A stretch of DNA of 44,724 nt from Acidimicrobiales bacterium (GTDB lineage: Bacteria > Actinomycetota > Acidimicrobiia > Acidimicrobiales > SHLQ01), in the NCBI GenBank assembly GCA_020628865.1, contig JAHDEJ010000031.1:20117-64840 (forward strand), in the 5' to 3' direction. Within the stretch, counting starts at the first letter, position 1. Each line of letters begins with the position of its first letter. Both the position numbers and the translations under genes were made by a program. Shown piece by piece: positions 33,452 through 42,346 of this stretch. The notes under the pieces are model-generated. The model was given only the letters and a program-made list of their open reading frames with translations. It was not told the origin of the DNA and ran no database searches.

Positions 33452-35302
33452 CTACGCGTTCGCCTCGGCTTCGCGTGCGTGCTTGAGGCGCTTGGTTTCA
33501 CGCGCCCGGGTGGTTCCGTCCAGGTTCACCTTGCGAAGGCGAACGTTGGCCGGCGTGACCTCGACGCACTCGTCGTCGGCGATCGTCTCCAGGGCACCTT
33601 CGAGTGACAGCACCTTGGGAGGCGTGATGCGCACGGTGTCGTCGGACGACTGGGTGCGGATGTTGTCGAGCTTCTTCTCTTTGCAGATGTTGACGTCCAT
33701 GTCCTCGTTGCGAGGGTTCTGCCCGATGATCATGCCTTCGTAGACGTCGACGCCCGGCGGGATGTAGAACGTGCACCGTTCCTGCAGGTTCTGGATGGCG
33801 TTGATCGTGCTGCTGCCGGTGCGATCGGCGACGATCGAGCCGTTGTTGCGCATGCGAATCTCGCCCTGCCACGGGATCCAACCTTCGAACACGTGGTTGG
33901 CGAGGCCGGTGCCCCTGGTCTCGGTGAGGAAGCCGGTGCGGAACCCGATGAGCGCACGGGCAGGAACGATGTACTCGAGCCGAACCCAGCCGTCGCCGTG
34001 GTTCGCCATGTTCTCCATCTTCGCCTTGCGCTCGCCCAGCATCTGCGTGATGCCGCCGACGTGCTCCTCGGGAATGTCGATGGTGAGCCGTTCGGTCGGC
34101 TCGTGCAGCGTGCCGTCGATCTCCTTCGTGAGGACGGCCGGCTTTCCGACGGTGAGTTCGAATCCTTCGCGGCGCATCGTCTCGACGAGCACGGCGAGCT
34201 GGAGTTCGCCTCGGCCCTGGACCTCGAAGTTGTCGGGCCGGTCGGTGGGCTGCACGCGGATCGAGACGTTGCCGACGAGTTCCTTGTCGAGCCGGTCCTT
34301 GATCTGACGGGCGGTGAGCTTGTCGCCGTCCTTGCCGGCGAGCGGCGAGGTGTTCGTACCGATGGTCATCGACAGGGTCGGCTCGTCGACGGTGATGAGC
34401 GGCAGCGCCTGCGGATCGGCCGGATCGCCGAGTGTGTCGCCGATCATCACGTTCTCGATGCCGGAGATCTGCACGAGTTCACCGGGGCCAGCCTCGTCGA
34501 TGTCGACGTTGTCGATGCCTTCGGTAGCGGTGAGGGTCACGACCTTCTGGTTGGTCACGCTGCCGTCTTCGCGCATCCACGCGACCTGCTGACCCTTCTT
34601 GATGTTGCCCTGCATAACCCGGCAGATGGCCAGGCGGCCGACGTACGGCGATGCATCGAGGTTGGTGACCCACACCTGCGTCGGCTTGTCCTCGTCGTAG
34701 GTGTACGGCGGGACGGTGTCGATCAGGGTTTCGAAGAGCGGCGACATGTCGGTGCCCTGCTCGCCGTCGGGATCCATCTGGGCGTAGCCCTCGCGGGCGC
34801 ACGTGTAGACGATCGGGAAGTCGATCTGATCGTCGTCGGCGCCGATCTCCATGAAGAGCTCGTAGACCTCGTCGACGACCTCGGCGACGCGCGCGTCGGG
34901 GCGGTCGATCTTGTTGATGACGAGCACGACCGGCAGACCCAGCGCCATGGCCTTGCCGAGCACGAAGCGGGTCTGGGGCAGCGGGCCTTCGCTCGAGTCG
35001 ACGAGCAGCACGACGCCGTCGATCATCGTCAGCGCACGCTCCACCTCGCCGCCGAAGTCGGCGTGACCGGGCGTGTCGACGATGTTGATCTTCGTGTCAC
35101 CCCACTGCACGGCGGCGTTGTTGGCGAGGATCGTGATCCCCTTTTCCTTCTCCAGGTCGGTGTTGTCCATCACCCGTTCCACGACCTCGCCGTGGTCGGA
35201 GAACACGCCGCCCTGGCGCAGCATGGCGTCGACCAGGGTGGTTTTGCCATGATCGACGTGCGCGATCATGGCGATGTTGCGAAGATCGTCTCGAGTGGTC
35301 AC
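33452..35302 (-). CDS. typA: Ribosome-associated GTPase TypA/BipA
   Basis: The 616-residue translational GTPase has the G-domain motifs [10 protein letters not shown], the switch-[18 protein letters not shown] and [12 protein letters not shown], the EF-G-like domains and the TypA C-terminus ([32 protein letters not shown]). It helps ribosome assembly and stress adaptation. GTG 35302 is chosen because TACCGT ends 7 nt upstream and the N-terminus then matches the family; a longer extension would overlap the 5' region of the divergent reductase. Confidence 0.95.
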   Translation of the reverse strand: MTTRDDLRNIAMIAHVDHGKTTLVDAMLRQGGVFSDHGEVVERVMDNTDLEKEKGITILANNAAVQWGDTKINIVDTPGHADFGGEVERALTMIDGVVLLVDSSEGPLPQTRFVLGKAMALGLPVVLVINKIDRPDARVAEVVDEVYELFMEIGADDDQIDFPIVYTCAREGYAQMDPDGEQGTDMSPLFETLIDTVPPYTYDEDKPTQVWVTNLDASPYVGRLAICRVMQGNIKKGQQVAWMREDGSVTNQKVVTLTATEGIDNVDIDEAGPGELVQISGIENVMIGDTLGDPADPQALPLITVDEPTLSMTIGTNTSPLAGKDGDKLTARQIKDRLDKELVGNVSIRVQPTDRPDNFEVQGRGELQLAVLVETMRREGFELTVGKPAVLTKEIDGTLHEPTERLTIDIPEEHVGGITQMLGERKAKMENMANHGDGWVRLEYIVPARALIGFRTGFLTETRGTGLANHVFEGWIPWQGEIRMRNNGSIVADRTGSSTINAIQNLQERCTFYIPPGVDVYEGMIIGQNPRNEDMDVNICKEKKLDNIRTQSSDDTVRITPPKVLSLEGALETIADDECVEVTPANVRLRKVNLDGTTRARETKRLKHAREAEANA

Positions 35303-35309
35303 CCGGGGA

Positions 35310-35315
35310 ACGGTA
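35310..35315 (-). promoter_or_regulatory. -10 box of typA, predicted leaderless
   Basis: TACCGT on the minus strand ends 7 nt before GTG 35302. No ribosome-binding site is present. Confidence 0.55.
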
Positions 35316-35374
35316 CCGGTCCGCCACCGCGCCCCCGCCCCGCCCGGACGGGTTTCACACCGACGTGGCATCGG

Positions 35375-35402
35375 TAGGGTGAGGCCGATTCGAGCGAGGT
35401 GG
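35375..35402 (+). promoter_or_regulatory. -10 box and Shine-Dalgarno of the MDR reductase gene (leadered)
   Basis: TAGGGT (35375-35380) would start a transcript near 35387, leaving a leader of about 20 nt that carries GAGGTGG (35396-35402), 4 nt before ATG 35407. This is a leadered contrast to the leaderless genes nearby. Confidence 0.5.
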
Positions 35403-35406
35403 ACGA

Positions 35407-36471
35407 ATGACGACCATGACTGCGGCCGTGACGCTGGGGAACGGCGGGTTCGAGATGATCGAGATCCGGCAGGTCCCGATTCCCGTCGCCGGGCCCGGCG
35501 AGGTTCGCATCAAGGTGCTGGCGGCGGGCATGAACAACACGGAGATCAACACGCGGCTCGGCTGGTACTCGTCGTCGGTCAGCGATTCGACCGATGCCAC
35601 AGCCGGCGAGGCCGCCAACGCTGACGAGGCCGTGGAGCGGGAGGACGGCGGCTGGAACGCGGCCACGCCGTGGCCACTCATTCAGGGCACCGACTGCTGT
35701 GGCATCGTCGATGCGCTCGGCGACGGCGCAGATCCTGCGCTTCTGGGCCGCCGGGTCATCGTCCGGGCGTGCATGCGGTCCGAGGGTTGGGACTCGCTCG
35801 AGAACGTGTGGATGGCCTCGGACTTCGACGGTGCGTTCGCCGAATACGTGAAGGTGCCGGCCAGCGAGGTCTTCCCCGTGGACTGTGACTGGACCGACGC
35901 CGAGCTCGGCGCGATCCCGTGTGCCTACGCCACTGCCGAGAACATGATCCATCGAGCCGAGGTCGGCCCCGGCCAGCGGGTTCTTGTCACCGGTGCGTCC
36001 GGGGGAACCGGTTCCGCCTCGGTGCAGTTGGCGGCCCGGCGTGGCGCCCACGTCGTGGGCATGGCTTCGCCGGCGAAGTTCGACGACGTCCTTGCGCTCG
36101 GCGCACATGAGGTGATCGGGCGGGGCGAACCCCTCGATCCGCAGTCGTTCGACGTCGTCGTCGACAACGTGGCCGGCCCCGGCTTCCCCGCCGCGCTCGA
36201 GGCCGTGAAACGGGGCGGTCGCCTCGTCACCTCCGGCGCGATCGCCGGGCCGATCGTCGACCTCGACTTCCGCACGATGTACCTGCGAGACATCCAGCTC
36301 ATCGGCTGCACAGCCTGGGACGAACCCGTCTTCCCCAACCTGATCGGCTACATCCAACGGGGCGAGATCCTGCCGCGGGTCGCCAAGACGTTCCGGCTGA
36401 CCGAGATCGTGGCCGCACAGCAGGAGTTCCTCGAGAAGACCCACGTGGGCAAGTTCGTCCTCATTCCCTGA
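35407..36471 (+). CDS. MDR-superfamily (zinc-independent) alcohol dehydrogenase/quinone reductase-like protein
   Basis: The 354-residue protein has a GroES-like N-terminal domain (GPGEVRIKVLAAGMNNTEIN), an NAD(P)-binding Rossmann domain (VLVTGASGGTGSASVQLAAR) and a C-terminal H-V-G-K-F-V-L. The structural-zinc cysteine cluster and the catalytic GHE motif of zinc alcohol dehydrogenases are absent, so it is closer to quinone reductases. An acidic insert at about residues 57-82 (rich in S, D, A and E) interrupts the N-terminal domain and is unusual. The substrate is unknown. Strong Shine-Dalgarno upstream. Confidence 0.8.
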   Translation: MTTMTAAVTLGNGGFEMIEIRQVPIPVAGPGEVRIKVLAAGMNNTEINTRLGWYSSSVSDSTDATAGEAANADEAVEREDGGWNAATPWPLIQGTDCCGIVDALGDGADPALLGRRVIVRACMRSEGWDSLENVWMASDFDGAFAEYVKVPASEVFPVDCDWTDAELGAIPCAYATAENMIHRAEVGPGQRVLVTGASGGTGSASVQLAARRGAHVVGMASPAKFDDVLALGAHEVIGRGEPLDPQSFDVVVDNVAGPGFPAALEAVKRGGRLVTSGAIAGPIVDLDFRTMYLRDIQLIGCTAWDEPVFPNLIGYIQRGEILPRVAKTFRLTEIVAAQQEFLEKTHVGKFVLIP

Positions 36472-36525
36472 GATTTCCGGGAACCAGCCGGCCCGACGGC
36501 ACGTCAAACCCCTGAACGGCGAACC

Positions 36526-36538
36526 AAGGGGGACCCCC
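36526..36538 (+). promoter_or_regulatory. Shine-Dalgarno within a G5-A-C5 inverted repeat
   Basis: AAGGGGG (36526-36532) is a strong ribosome-binding site just before GTG 36539, but it is followed directly by ACCCCC. GGGG-GAC-CCCC could fold into a tight hairpin that hides the Shine-Dalgarno sequence. Functional control is speculation. Confidence 0.5.
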
Positions 36539-37942
36539 GTGACCACACGGACGAAACGATCGAACCATCGGAAGCTGCGAGGCTTCTTTCTCGCACTCGT
36601 GCTGCTGCTGACAGCCTGCAGCGGACTCTCCAGCAGCGAAGACGCCGCCGACACCGCAACAGACGCCGTCGAGGATGCGGCGGAGGTGGTCGAGACCAGC
36701 GAGTCAGACGACTTCGCCATGGAAGAAGAGGCCATGGAAGAAGACGCCATGGAGGACTCGGACGATGGCGCGGACCGTCAGTCGGCGGCAGACGGACTCG
36801 GCGCCGGCGGCGCGACCGGTGCCGACCTCACCCCCTCCGACCTCGGGCGAGACATCATCTTCACCGCCGAAATCGGCGTGGAGGTCGACGACGTTGCGGC
36901 ATCAGGCGCAGCCGCAACCGACATCATCGCCGACCTCGGCGGTTTCGTGTTCGGCCAGAGCACCGTCGGCGGCGCCGAACCCCGCTCGGTGATCACGTTC
37001 AAGGTGGCACCCAACCGGTTCAGCGAGGCGCTCGAGGCGCTGGGGACCATCGGGGAACTCCGCAACCAGAGCATCACCACCGACGACGTGACCGAACGGG
37101 TGGTCGACCTGACCAGCCGAATCGAGGTGGCCGAACTCGGCGTCGAACGCCTCCGCACGGCCATGGAGAACGCCCCCGACCTCGAACAGTTCGCCGAGCT
37201 GGAAGGCCTGCTGCTGGCCCGCGAGAGCGACCTCGAAGTCATGCGCGGCCAGCTCCGTACGATCCGGGATCGGGTCGACCTGGCCACGATCACGTTGACA
37301 CTCAGCCAGGATCGCATCGACAACAGCGTCCGGCTGGCCGTGACCGTGTATGGCGGACACGACGACGGCGTGGGCTGCCCCGGCAACTCCGAGAACGTGA
37401 ACGTGCCGGAAGGCGACCCCGTCACCCTGTGCTTCGAGGTGACCAACACCGGCGACCAGACGCTGCGCGACCTGACGATCACCGACACGGTGCTCGAAAT
37501 CGGCGGAAACGACGACCTCCTTCCCGTGTTCGGTTCGCTCGACGAACTCGCCCCGGGGCAGAGCGCCATGCTGGCGCTCGAGATCGCTCCGGACCGGGCC
37601 AGCCAGCCCCGCCTCCGGGTCACTGGCATCCCAACCGATGGGCTGACCGACGAGGCCGTCGGGCCGGCCGTCTCGACGGCAGCGGCGTTCCAGATCCGGG
37701 TCTTCGAGGCGGAAACCGACCCCGGCTTCCGAGACGGCTTCGACGCCGCCTGGGACCTCCTGAAAGGCATCTGGGTGACCCTCACGGTGCTCGTCGGGTT
37801 CCTGGTGCCGCTGCTGATCTTCGTTCCGATCGCCTGGATCCTGTGGAAGGCCACGCTCCCGGCTCGCCGCCGGCTCCAAGCGAAGCGGGACGAGAAGGCG
37901 GAGGAGGGCACCGCCCCTCCTCCGCCCCCGTACGCTGGGTGA
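36539..37942 (+). CDS. DUF4349-domain lipoprotein with C-terminal membrane anchor
   Basis: The 467-residue protein starts with a basic N-terminus and a lipobox (LVLLLTACSG), then an acidic low-complexity linker with E-A-M-E-E-D repeats. A DUF4349 domain covers about residues 100-270, including coiled-coil IEVAELGVERLRTAMENAPD and ending in VDLATITLTLSQ. A beta-rich region follows (NSENVNVPEGDPVTLCFEV, DUF11-like), then a membrane helix (about 410-435) and a basic cytosolic tail. It is probably an outward-facing membrane protein of unknown role. Start at GTG 36539 after a good Shine-Dalgarno. The end overlaps the promoter of the PAP2 gene, which starts at the next base. Confidence 0.8.
   Translation: MTTRTKRSNHRKLRGFFLALVLLLTACSGLSSSEDAADTATDAVEDAAEVVETSESDDFAMEEEAMEEDAMEDSDDGADRQSAADGLGAGGATGADLTPSDLGRDIIFTAEIGVEVDDVAASGAAATDIIADLGGFVFGQSTVGGAEPRSVITFKVAPNRFSEALEALGTIGELRNQSITTDDVTERVVDLTSRIEVAELGVERLRTAMENAPDLEQFAELEGLLLARESDLEVMRGQLRTIRDRVDLATITLTLSQDRIDNSVRLAVTVYGGHDDGVGCPGNSENVNVPEGDPVTLCFEVTNTGDQTLRDLTITDTVLEIGGNDDLLPVFGSLDELAPGQSAMLALEIAPDRASQPRLRVTGIPTDGLTDEAVGPAVSTAAAFQIRVFEAETDPGFRDGFDAAWDLLKGIWVTLTVLVGFLVPLLIFVPIAWILWKATLPARRRLQAKRDEKAEEGTAPPPPPYAG
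37931..37936 (+). promoter_or_regulatory. -10 box of the PAP2 gene inside the upstream CDS, predicted leaderless
   Basis: TACGCT ends 6 nt before GTG 37943. The box lies inside the last codons of the DUF4349 gene, giving the PAP2 gene an internal promoter. Confidence 0.5.
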
Positions 37943-38491
37943 GTGGCCGGCCGCATCTCCGTACCCAACACCTTCCAACCCGTCGACGATGCCGTCGACG
38001 ATGCCTGGGAGGTACTGCGAGGGAACCGGATCGCCGACCGCCTGTTCTACTCGGCGAGTGAGTCCGCCAACTTCTCGATGGTGTGGCACGGCCTCGGCAT
38101 CGTCCGGGCCGTCGCCACACGAGACGTGCACTCGGCGCTCCGCACCAGCGCAGCGCTCGGGCTCGAGTCCGCCATCATCAACGGACCGGTGAAGTCGCTC
38201 TTCGAGCGAGAGCGGCCCGAGGTCGAGTCACGGCCCAGGAACCTCCGCCAGCCGAAGACGTCCAGCTTTCCGAGCGGTCACGCCTCGGCCGCGGTGGTCG
38301 CGTCGTCGTTCCTCACCGAAGGCGCGCCCGTTTGGTGGCGCGTCCCGGTTCGAGCGTTCGCCGGCGTGGTCGCCACGAGCCGCATTCATGTGCAGATCCA
38401 CCACGCGACCGACGTCGCGGCGGGCGCGGCAGCAGGCTGGGCCCTGACGAAGCTGCTTCGGCCGGTGTTGAACCGGGTGTTGCCGAGCTAG
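37943..38491 (+). CDS. PAP2-family phosphatase
   Basis: The 182-residue protein has all three parts of the phosphatidic acid phosphatase signature: KSLFERERP, SFPSGHAS and SRIHVQIHHATD, with the catalytic His residues. Members dephosphorylate lipid phosphates such as undecaprenyl diphosphate or phosphatidic acid at the membrane. It is small for the family and has about four hydrophobic segments. GTG 37943 starts right after the DUF4349 stop. Its own stop overlaps that of the small minus-strand gene at a CTAG. Confidence 0.85.
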   Translation: MAGRISVPNTFQPVDDAVDDAWEVLRGNRIADRLFYSASESANFSMVWHGLGIVRAVATRDVHSALRTSAALGLESAIINGPVKSLFERERPEVESRPRNLRQPKTSSFPSGHASAAVVASSFLTEGAPVWWRVPVRAFAGVVATSRIHVQIHHATDVAAGAAAGWALTKLLRPVLNRVLPS

Positions 38492-38679
38492 TTGACGGCG
38501 CCCATGGGCTCAGGCGTCTCGTCTGCAGCGCTTGCGGCGAGCAGCACCCGGACGTCGAGCAGCATGTCGGCGACCTCGCTGGAGCTCATCAGCTCGCGCG
38601 TGTGCACAAGACCGAGACCCTGGTCGATCAGCGCAAGGGCCTCTTCCACATTCACGACGTTGACATCCGTGTCGGTCAT
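38488..38679 (-). CDS. Small hypothetical protein (63 residues)
   Basis: ATG 38679 lies 5-6 nt after a GAGGTG ribosome-binding site, and the frame runs 63 codons to a TAG that overlaps the PAP2 stop. The product is acidic, with a helical stretch (S-S-S-E-V-A-D-M-L-L-D-V-R) and no Cys or Trp. I recognise no family. Upstream lies a perfect inverted repeat at 38704-38720 with a TACGGT on this strand, so it may have its own regulated promoter. It may be a real small regulator or a chance frame. Confidence 0.55.
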   Translation of the reverse strand: MTDTDVNVVNVEEALALIDQGLGLVHTRELMSSSEVADMLLDVRVLLAASAADETPEPMGAVN

Positions 38680-38703
38680 TTGGCACCTCACTCCGTTGCT
38701 TGC

Positions 38704-38720
38704 GGTACGCACACCGTACC
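38704..38720. promoter_or_regulatory. Perfect inverted repeat GGTACG-N5-CGTACC upstream of the small gene
   Basis: GGTACG (38704-38709) and CGTACC (38715-38720) are perfect inverted copies. On the minus strand the site contains TACGGT (38718-38713), a plausible -10 that would start transcription about 27 nt before ATG 38679. A repressor site covering the -10 is a reasonable guess. Confidence 0.45.
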
Positions 38721-38772
38721 CCCGAAACGGTCACGTCGTGTAGCGGGTTCACGTTCTTTTCACATGGCGATC

Positions 38773-38800
38773 TACCCTGTCCCCACCGAGCCGAGGAGGA
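38773..38800 (+). promoter_or_regulatory. -10 box and Shine-Dalgarno of the SDR gene (leadered)
   Basis: TACCCT (38773-38778) predicts a start near 38785. GAGGAGGA (38793-38800) lies 8 nt before ATG 38809. Confidence 0.5.
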
Positions 38801-38808
38801 ACGCAACG

Positions 38809-39582
38809 ATGTTGGTCAAGGATGCGGTTTGTGTGGTCACCGGCGGAGCCAACGGCATCGGTCGGGCGTTGGCGGAACGATTCGTCGCCGAGGGGGCAGC
38901 AGCCGTCGTCATCGCCGACATCGACGCCACGGCGCTCGACGCAACGGCCACCGAGATCGGGGCACACGCCATCGCCACCGATGTTTCGGATGAGGCGTCC
39001 ATCCAAGCACTCATCGAGGCCACCGAACGTGACCACGGCCCAATCGACCTCTTCGTCGCAAACGCCGGCATCGGCGGCCAGAGCGGTGGTGCCGAGGTAC
39101 CCGATGAGGACTGGCAGCAGATCTGGGACATCAACGTGATGCACCACATCTGGGCGGCTCGGCACCTCATCCCCCGATGGACCGAACGCGGCTCGGGCTA
39201 CCTGGTCACGACTGCGTCCGCGGCCGGGCTGCTGTCCAACCTCGGTACGGCGCCGTACACCGTGACCAAACATGCCGCCGTGGGATTCGCCGAATGGCTC
39301 TCGATCACCCATCACGACGCCGGCATTCGTGTCTCGACGTTGTGTCCGCAGGCCGTTCGTACGGCGATGACCGCCAGCGACGATCCTGCGGTCGCGAACG
39401 TCGTCGCCCATGGAATGATCGAACCGAGTGCCGTGGCCGACACGGTCATCGATGCGCTTGCGGAAGAACGGTTCCTGATTCTCCCCCACCCCGAAGTTGC
39501 CGACTACGTGGCCCACAAGAGCACGAACATCGAGTCGTGGCTCGGCTCGATGCGAAAACTGCAGCGGCGCTTCTTCGGCTGA
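38809..39582 (+). CDS. Short-chain dehydrogenase/reductase (SDR)
   Basis: The 257-residue classical SDR has the cofactor motif TGGANGIGRALAERF, an acidic residue in VVIADIDATAL that favours NAD(H), NAGIGG, and the catalytic Ser (T-A-S-A-A-G) with Y-T-V-T-K as the Tyr-Lys pair. The substrate is unknown. A strong Shine-Dalgarno defines ATG 38809. It ends one base before the stop of the convergent hybrid kinase gene. Confidence 0.9.
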   Translation: MLVKDAVCVVTGGANGIGRALAERFVAEGAAAVVIADIDATALDATATEIGAHAIATDVSDEASIQALIEATERDHGPIDLFVANAGIGGQSGGAEVPDEDWQQIWDINVMHHIWAARHLIPRWTERGSGYLVTTASAAGLLSNLGTAPYTVTKHAAVGFAEWLSITHHDAGIRVSTLCPQAVRTAMTASDDPAVANVVAHGMIEPSAVADTVIDALAEERFLILPHPEVADYVAHKSTNIESWLGSMRKLQRRFFG

Positions 39583-39583
39583 T

Positions 39584-42244
39584 TCAGGCGGCCTGCGCCG
39601 GAGCCTGCAGTTCGGCGCAGTAGGCCTCGAGTGCAGCGACGGTGGCCGGATGGATCTCGGCCACCTGCTCCACCTCGGCCGCGACCGAGTCGAGATCGTT
39701 GTCGCGGGCTGCAGCCTCGATGCGTCGGCTGAGATCAGACATCTGCAAGGCGCCCATCTGTGCGGCCGAGGACTTGAGCGTGTGCGCCTCGACCTTCACG
39801 GTGTCGACGTCCTGGCTGGCCCAGCCGGCGGCCAGGGCCGCCAACCGGTCGATGGCGTCGTCGAGGAACGTCGTGATGAGGTCGACGAGCAGGTCGGTGT
39901 CGCCACCGATGGCCTCGGAGAATTCCGCCAGAGGCGCTGGCGAGAAGATCGGTTCTTCTGTGGTCATGAAGGTCTCCACTTCGCTGAGAACTGGTTGGTT
40001 CGAGGTTTCTGCGGCGAGCTGCAAGGCGTCGGCGAGGCGACGCGGCTGCACCGGTTTGGATACGTAGTCGTCCATGCCGGCGTCGAGGAACCGTTCCCGG
40101 TCCCCCTGCAGTGCGTTGGCGGTCATGGCGATGATGCGGGGCTGGTCGACCGGGTCGAAGTCGGCTCGGATCCGACCGGTCGCCTCCACTCCGTCCATGT
40201 CCGGCATCTGGATGTCCATCAAGACGACGTCGTAGCTGCGCTGCCGCAACATCGACAGGACTTCAAGTCCGTTCCCGGCGACGTCGGCGTGATAGCCGAG
40301 CCGCTTCAGGAGTCCGAGGGCAACCTTCTGGTTGACCTGGTTGTCCTCGGCCAGGAGGATCCGGAGCGATCCCGGCGGTGGGGTCGAGGTCTCCTCGTCC
40401 GCCGGACGGTTCAGGTCCCGTTTGGCGGCGATCTCCATCATTGTGTCGAACAGCACCGACGGTGCGCACGGCGTCGACATGTGCGCACGAACCGACACGT
40501 CGCAGATCGGGCGGGCGATGCGACCCATCGGGGCGAGGAGGACGAGGTCGAAGTCCGGTGTGGCCAGCGGGGCGATCGGCTGGCCGGACGCGGCGGCGGC
40601 TGTGGCTTCGGCCAGGACCACGTCGTACCGGCCGGACTGCGCCTCGGCGACCAGTGCATCGAGGTCGTCGACCACCTCGACCTGCGGACCCCACGTGTCG
40701 AGCTGCGCGACGAGTGGCTCGCGCACCGCGGTCCGGGGCTCGTACACGAGCGCCCGCAAACTGGAGAGTGTTGCATGCGTCTGATCGAAGAACTCGTCCG
40801 AAGGGGCTTCCTCCGAGTGGTGAGCGGCCACCGAGAAACTGAACGTCGACCCCGTGCCCACCTCACTCTCGGCCCACGCTGACCCGCCCAGCATCTCGGC
40901 CAGACGACGACTGATGGCGAGACCGAGACCGGTACCGCCGAACTTCCGTGCATGCGAGCCGTCAACCTGCGTGAACGGTTGGAACAGTGTGCTGAGCTTC
41001 TCCTCCGGCACGCCCATGCCGGTGTCCGTGACGGAGAAGCGAAGGCCGACCGTGTCGGCTGTGTCGTGGATCGGCTCGTGGTCCACGCTCACGACGATGC
41101 CGCCGGTCTCGGTGAACTTCACGGCGTTGGAGAGGAAGTTGTTCAGGATCTGCCGGATGCGCGACCCATCGGTCTTCACCCGATGGGGAAGGTCCGGGTC
41201 CACGTCGATCGACACGGTCAGGCCCTTGGCCATCGCCGCCGGCGCCACGATGTCGATCGTCTCCTCGACGTGTTGACGAACGTTGACGTCGTACAGTTCG
41301 ACATCCAGCTTGCGGGCCTCGATCTTCGAGAAGTCGAGAATGTCGTTGATGATGCTGAGCAACGAATCGCCGCTCAAGCGGATCGTGTCGATGTACTCGC
41401 GCTGCTCAAGGGTGAGATCCGTCTCCTGGAGCAGGCTCGTCATCCCGATCACGCCGTTCATCGGCGTCCGGAGCTCGTGACTCATGTTGGCCACGAATTC
41501 GCTCTTCGCCGCATTCGCCTCGTTCGCCTTCGCATTGGCGACGAGCAGATCCATCTCGCGCTGACCCAACGCCTCGAGGGTGTCGTCCACACGCTGGATC
41601 GCCGGGCCGAAGACGAAGCGGCGAATGAACAGCAGCGCCAGGATCAAGACGATGACGCTCCACGTCGTCACCCCGCGCAGTGAGGCAGACTCGCTCATCA
41701 CCAGCCGCTGGTGCTGCACCAGAATGTTGTCGAGCTCGGTCGAGTACTCGTTCAGCAGCATTCCCGTTCGCTCGGCGAGCGCGATGCGTTCGGACAGCCC
41801 AGAGAGATCGATTGGGGCGGCAGACTGTGCGACCAGCTCATCGAGCATCGGCGAGATCGTGTCGTGAAGCGAGACGATCGCCTCCCGCTCGAAGTCGGTG
41901 AGCACCTCGTAGTTGCGGAGGAACTCGTGCTGCGTCCTCCACTCCCCTGTCCGATTTCGGAGGTCGTTCACGACGAACGGATCCACGCTGGCGCTGAAGT
42001 CGTCGGACACCTGCTCCGTCAGGCCGATCAGCCGCTGGGTCCGCTGTGTCTGCGTGACGGCGGTCTGCACCGTCTCGGAACGGGTTTCCTGAGCGCTCAA
42101 GGTCTGGCTGAACGAGATCACACCGCCGAGGACGACCACGGCGATCAGGCTGAGTGCCAACGTCATGCGTCGGTCCAGGCGCGAGAGAAGCGACGTCGTC
42201 TCCTCGCTCACCGTCGGCTGCGAGCCGATGTCCGCCGCGCTCAT
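39584..42244 (-). CDS. Hybrid sensor histidine kinase with two receiver modules and an HPt domain
   Basis: The 886-residue protein is membrane-bound. Two transmembrane segments (about 27-48 and 185-205) flank an extracytoplasmic helical sensor. A HisKA dimerisation domain with phospho-acceptor His in [18 protein letters not shown] follows, then HATPase_c ([33 protein letters not shown]). A first receiver-like domain lacks the acidic pocket and the phospho-Asp ([12 protein letters not shown]). The second receiver is complete ([27 protein letters not shown]), and an HPt domain has [12 protein letters not shown]. The layout is BarA-like, and an external response regulator is expected but none lies in the window. 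ATG 42244 gives the TM1-proximal start. Divergent from the patatin gene. Confidence 0.9.
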   Translation of the reverse strand: MSAADIGSQPTVSEETTSLLSRLDRRMTLALSLIAVVVLGGVISFSQTLSAQETRSETVQTAVTQTQRTQRLIGLTEQVSDDFSASVDPFVVNDLRNRTGEWRTQHEFLRNYEVLTDFEREAIVSLHDTISPMLDELVAQSAAPIDLSGLSERIALAERTGMLLNEYSTELDNILVQHQRLVMSESASLRGVTTWSVIVLILALLFIRRFVFGPAIQRVDDTLEALGQREMDLLVANAKANEANAAKSEFVANMSHELRTPMNGVIGMTSLLQETDLTLEQREYIDTIRLSGDSLLSIINDILDFSKIEARKLDVELYDVNVRQHVEETIDIVAPAAMAKGLTVSIDVDPDLPHRVKTDGSRIRQILNNFLSNAVKFTETGGIVVSVDHEPIHDTADTVGLRFSVTDTGMGVPEEKLSTLFQPFTQVDGSHARKFGGTGLGLAISRRLAEMLGGSAWAESEVGTGSTFSFSVAAHHSEEAPSDEFFDQTHATLSSLRALVYEPRTAVREPLVAQLDTWGPQVEVVDDLDALVAEAQSGRYDVVLAEATAAAASGQPIAPLATPDFDLVLLAPMGRIARPICDVSVRAHMSTPCAPSVLFDTMMEIAAKRDLNRPADEETSTPPPGSLRILLAEDNQVNQKVALGLLKRLGYHADVAGNGLEVLSMLRQRSYDVVLMDIQMPDMDGVEATGRIRADFDPVDQPRIIAMTANALQGDRERFLDAGMDDYVSKPVQPRRLADALQLAAETSNQPVLSEVETFMTTEEPIFSPAPLAEFSEAIGGDTDLLVDLITTFLDDAIDRLAALAAGWASQDVDTVKVEAHTLKSSAAQMGALQMSDLSRRIEAAARDNDLDSVAAEVEQVAEIHPATVAALEAYCAELQAPAQAA

Positions 42245-42286
42245 CTCGAAGTTGTCGGATGTTGCGAGGGACCGCTTGAGGCAGCG

Positions 42287-42301
42287 ATTGCGCATCGCAA
42301 T
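42287..42301. promoter_or_regulatory. Inverted repeat ATTGCG-CAT-CGCAAT in the divergent kinase/patatin region
   Basis: ATTGCG (42287-42292) and CGCAAT (42296-42301) are perfect inverted copies around CAT, placed just upstream of the patatin -10 box. It could be an operator shared by the divergent genes. Confidence 0.4.
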
Positions 42302-42310
42302 TCCGACCGG

Positions 42311-42342
42311 TACCTTCGCCGCTGCGTGGTGAACCAGGGGGA
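42311..42342 (+). promoter_or_regulatory. -10 box and Shine-Dalgarno of the patatin gene (leadered)
   Basis: TACCTT (42311-42316) predicts a start near 42323. AGGGGGA (42336-42342) lies 4-5 nt before ATG 42347, which is why that ATG is preferred over ATG 42344 or GTG 42329. Confidence 0.5.
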
Positions 42343-42346
42343 AATG

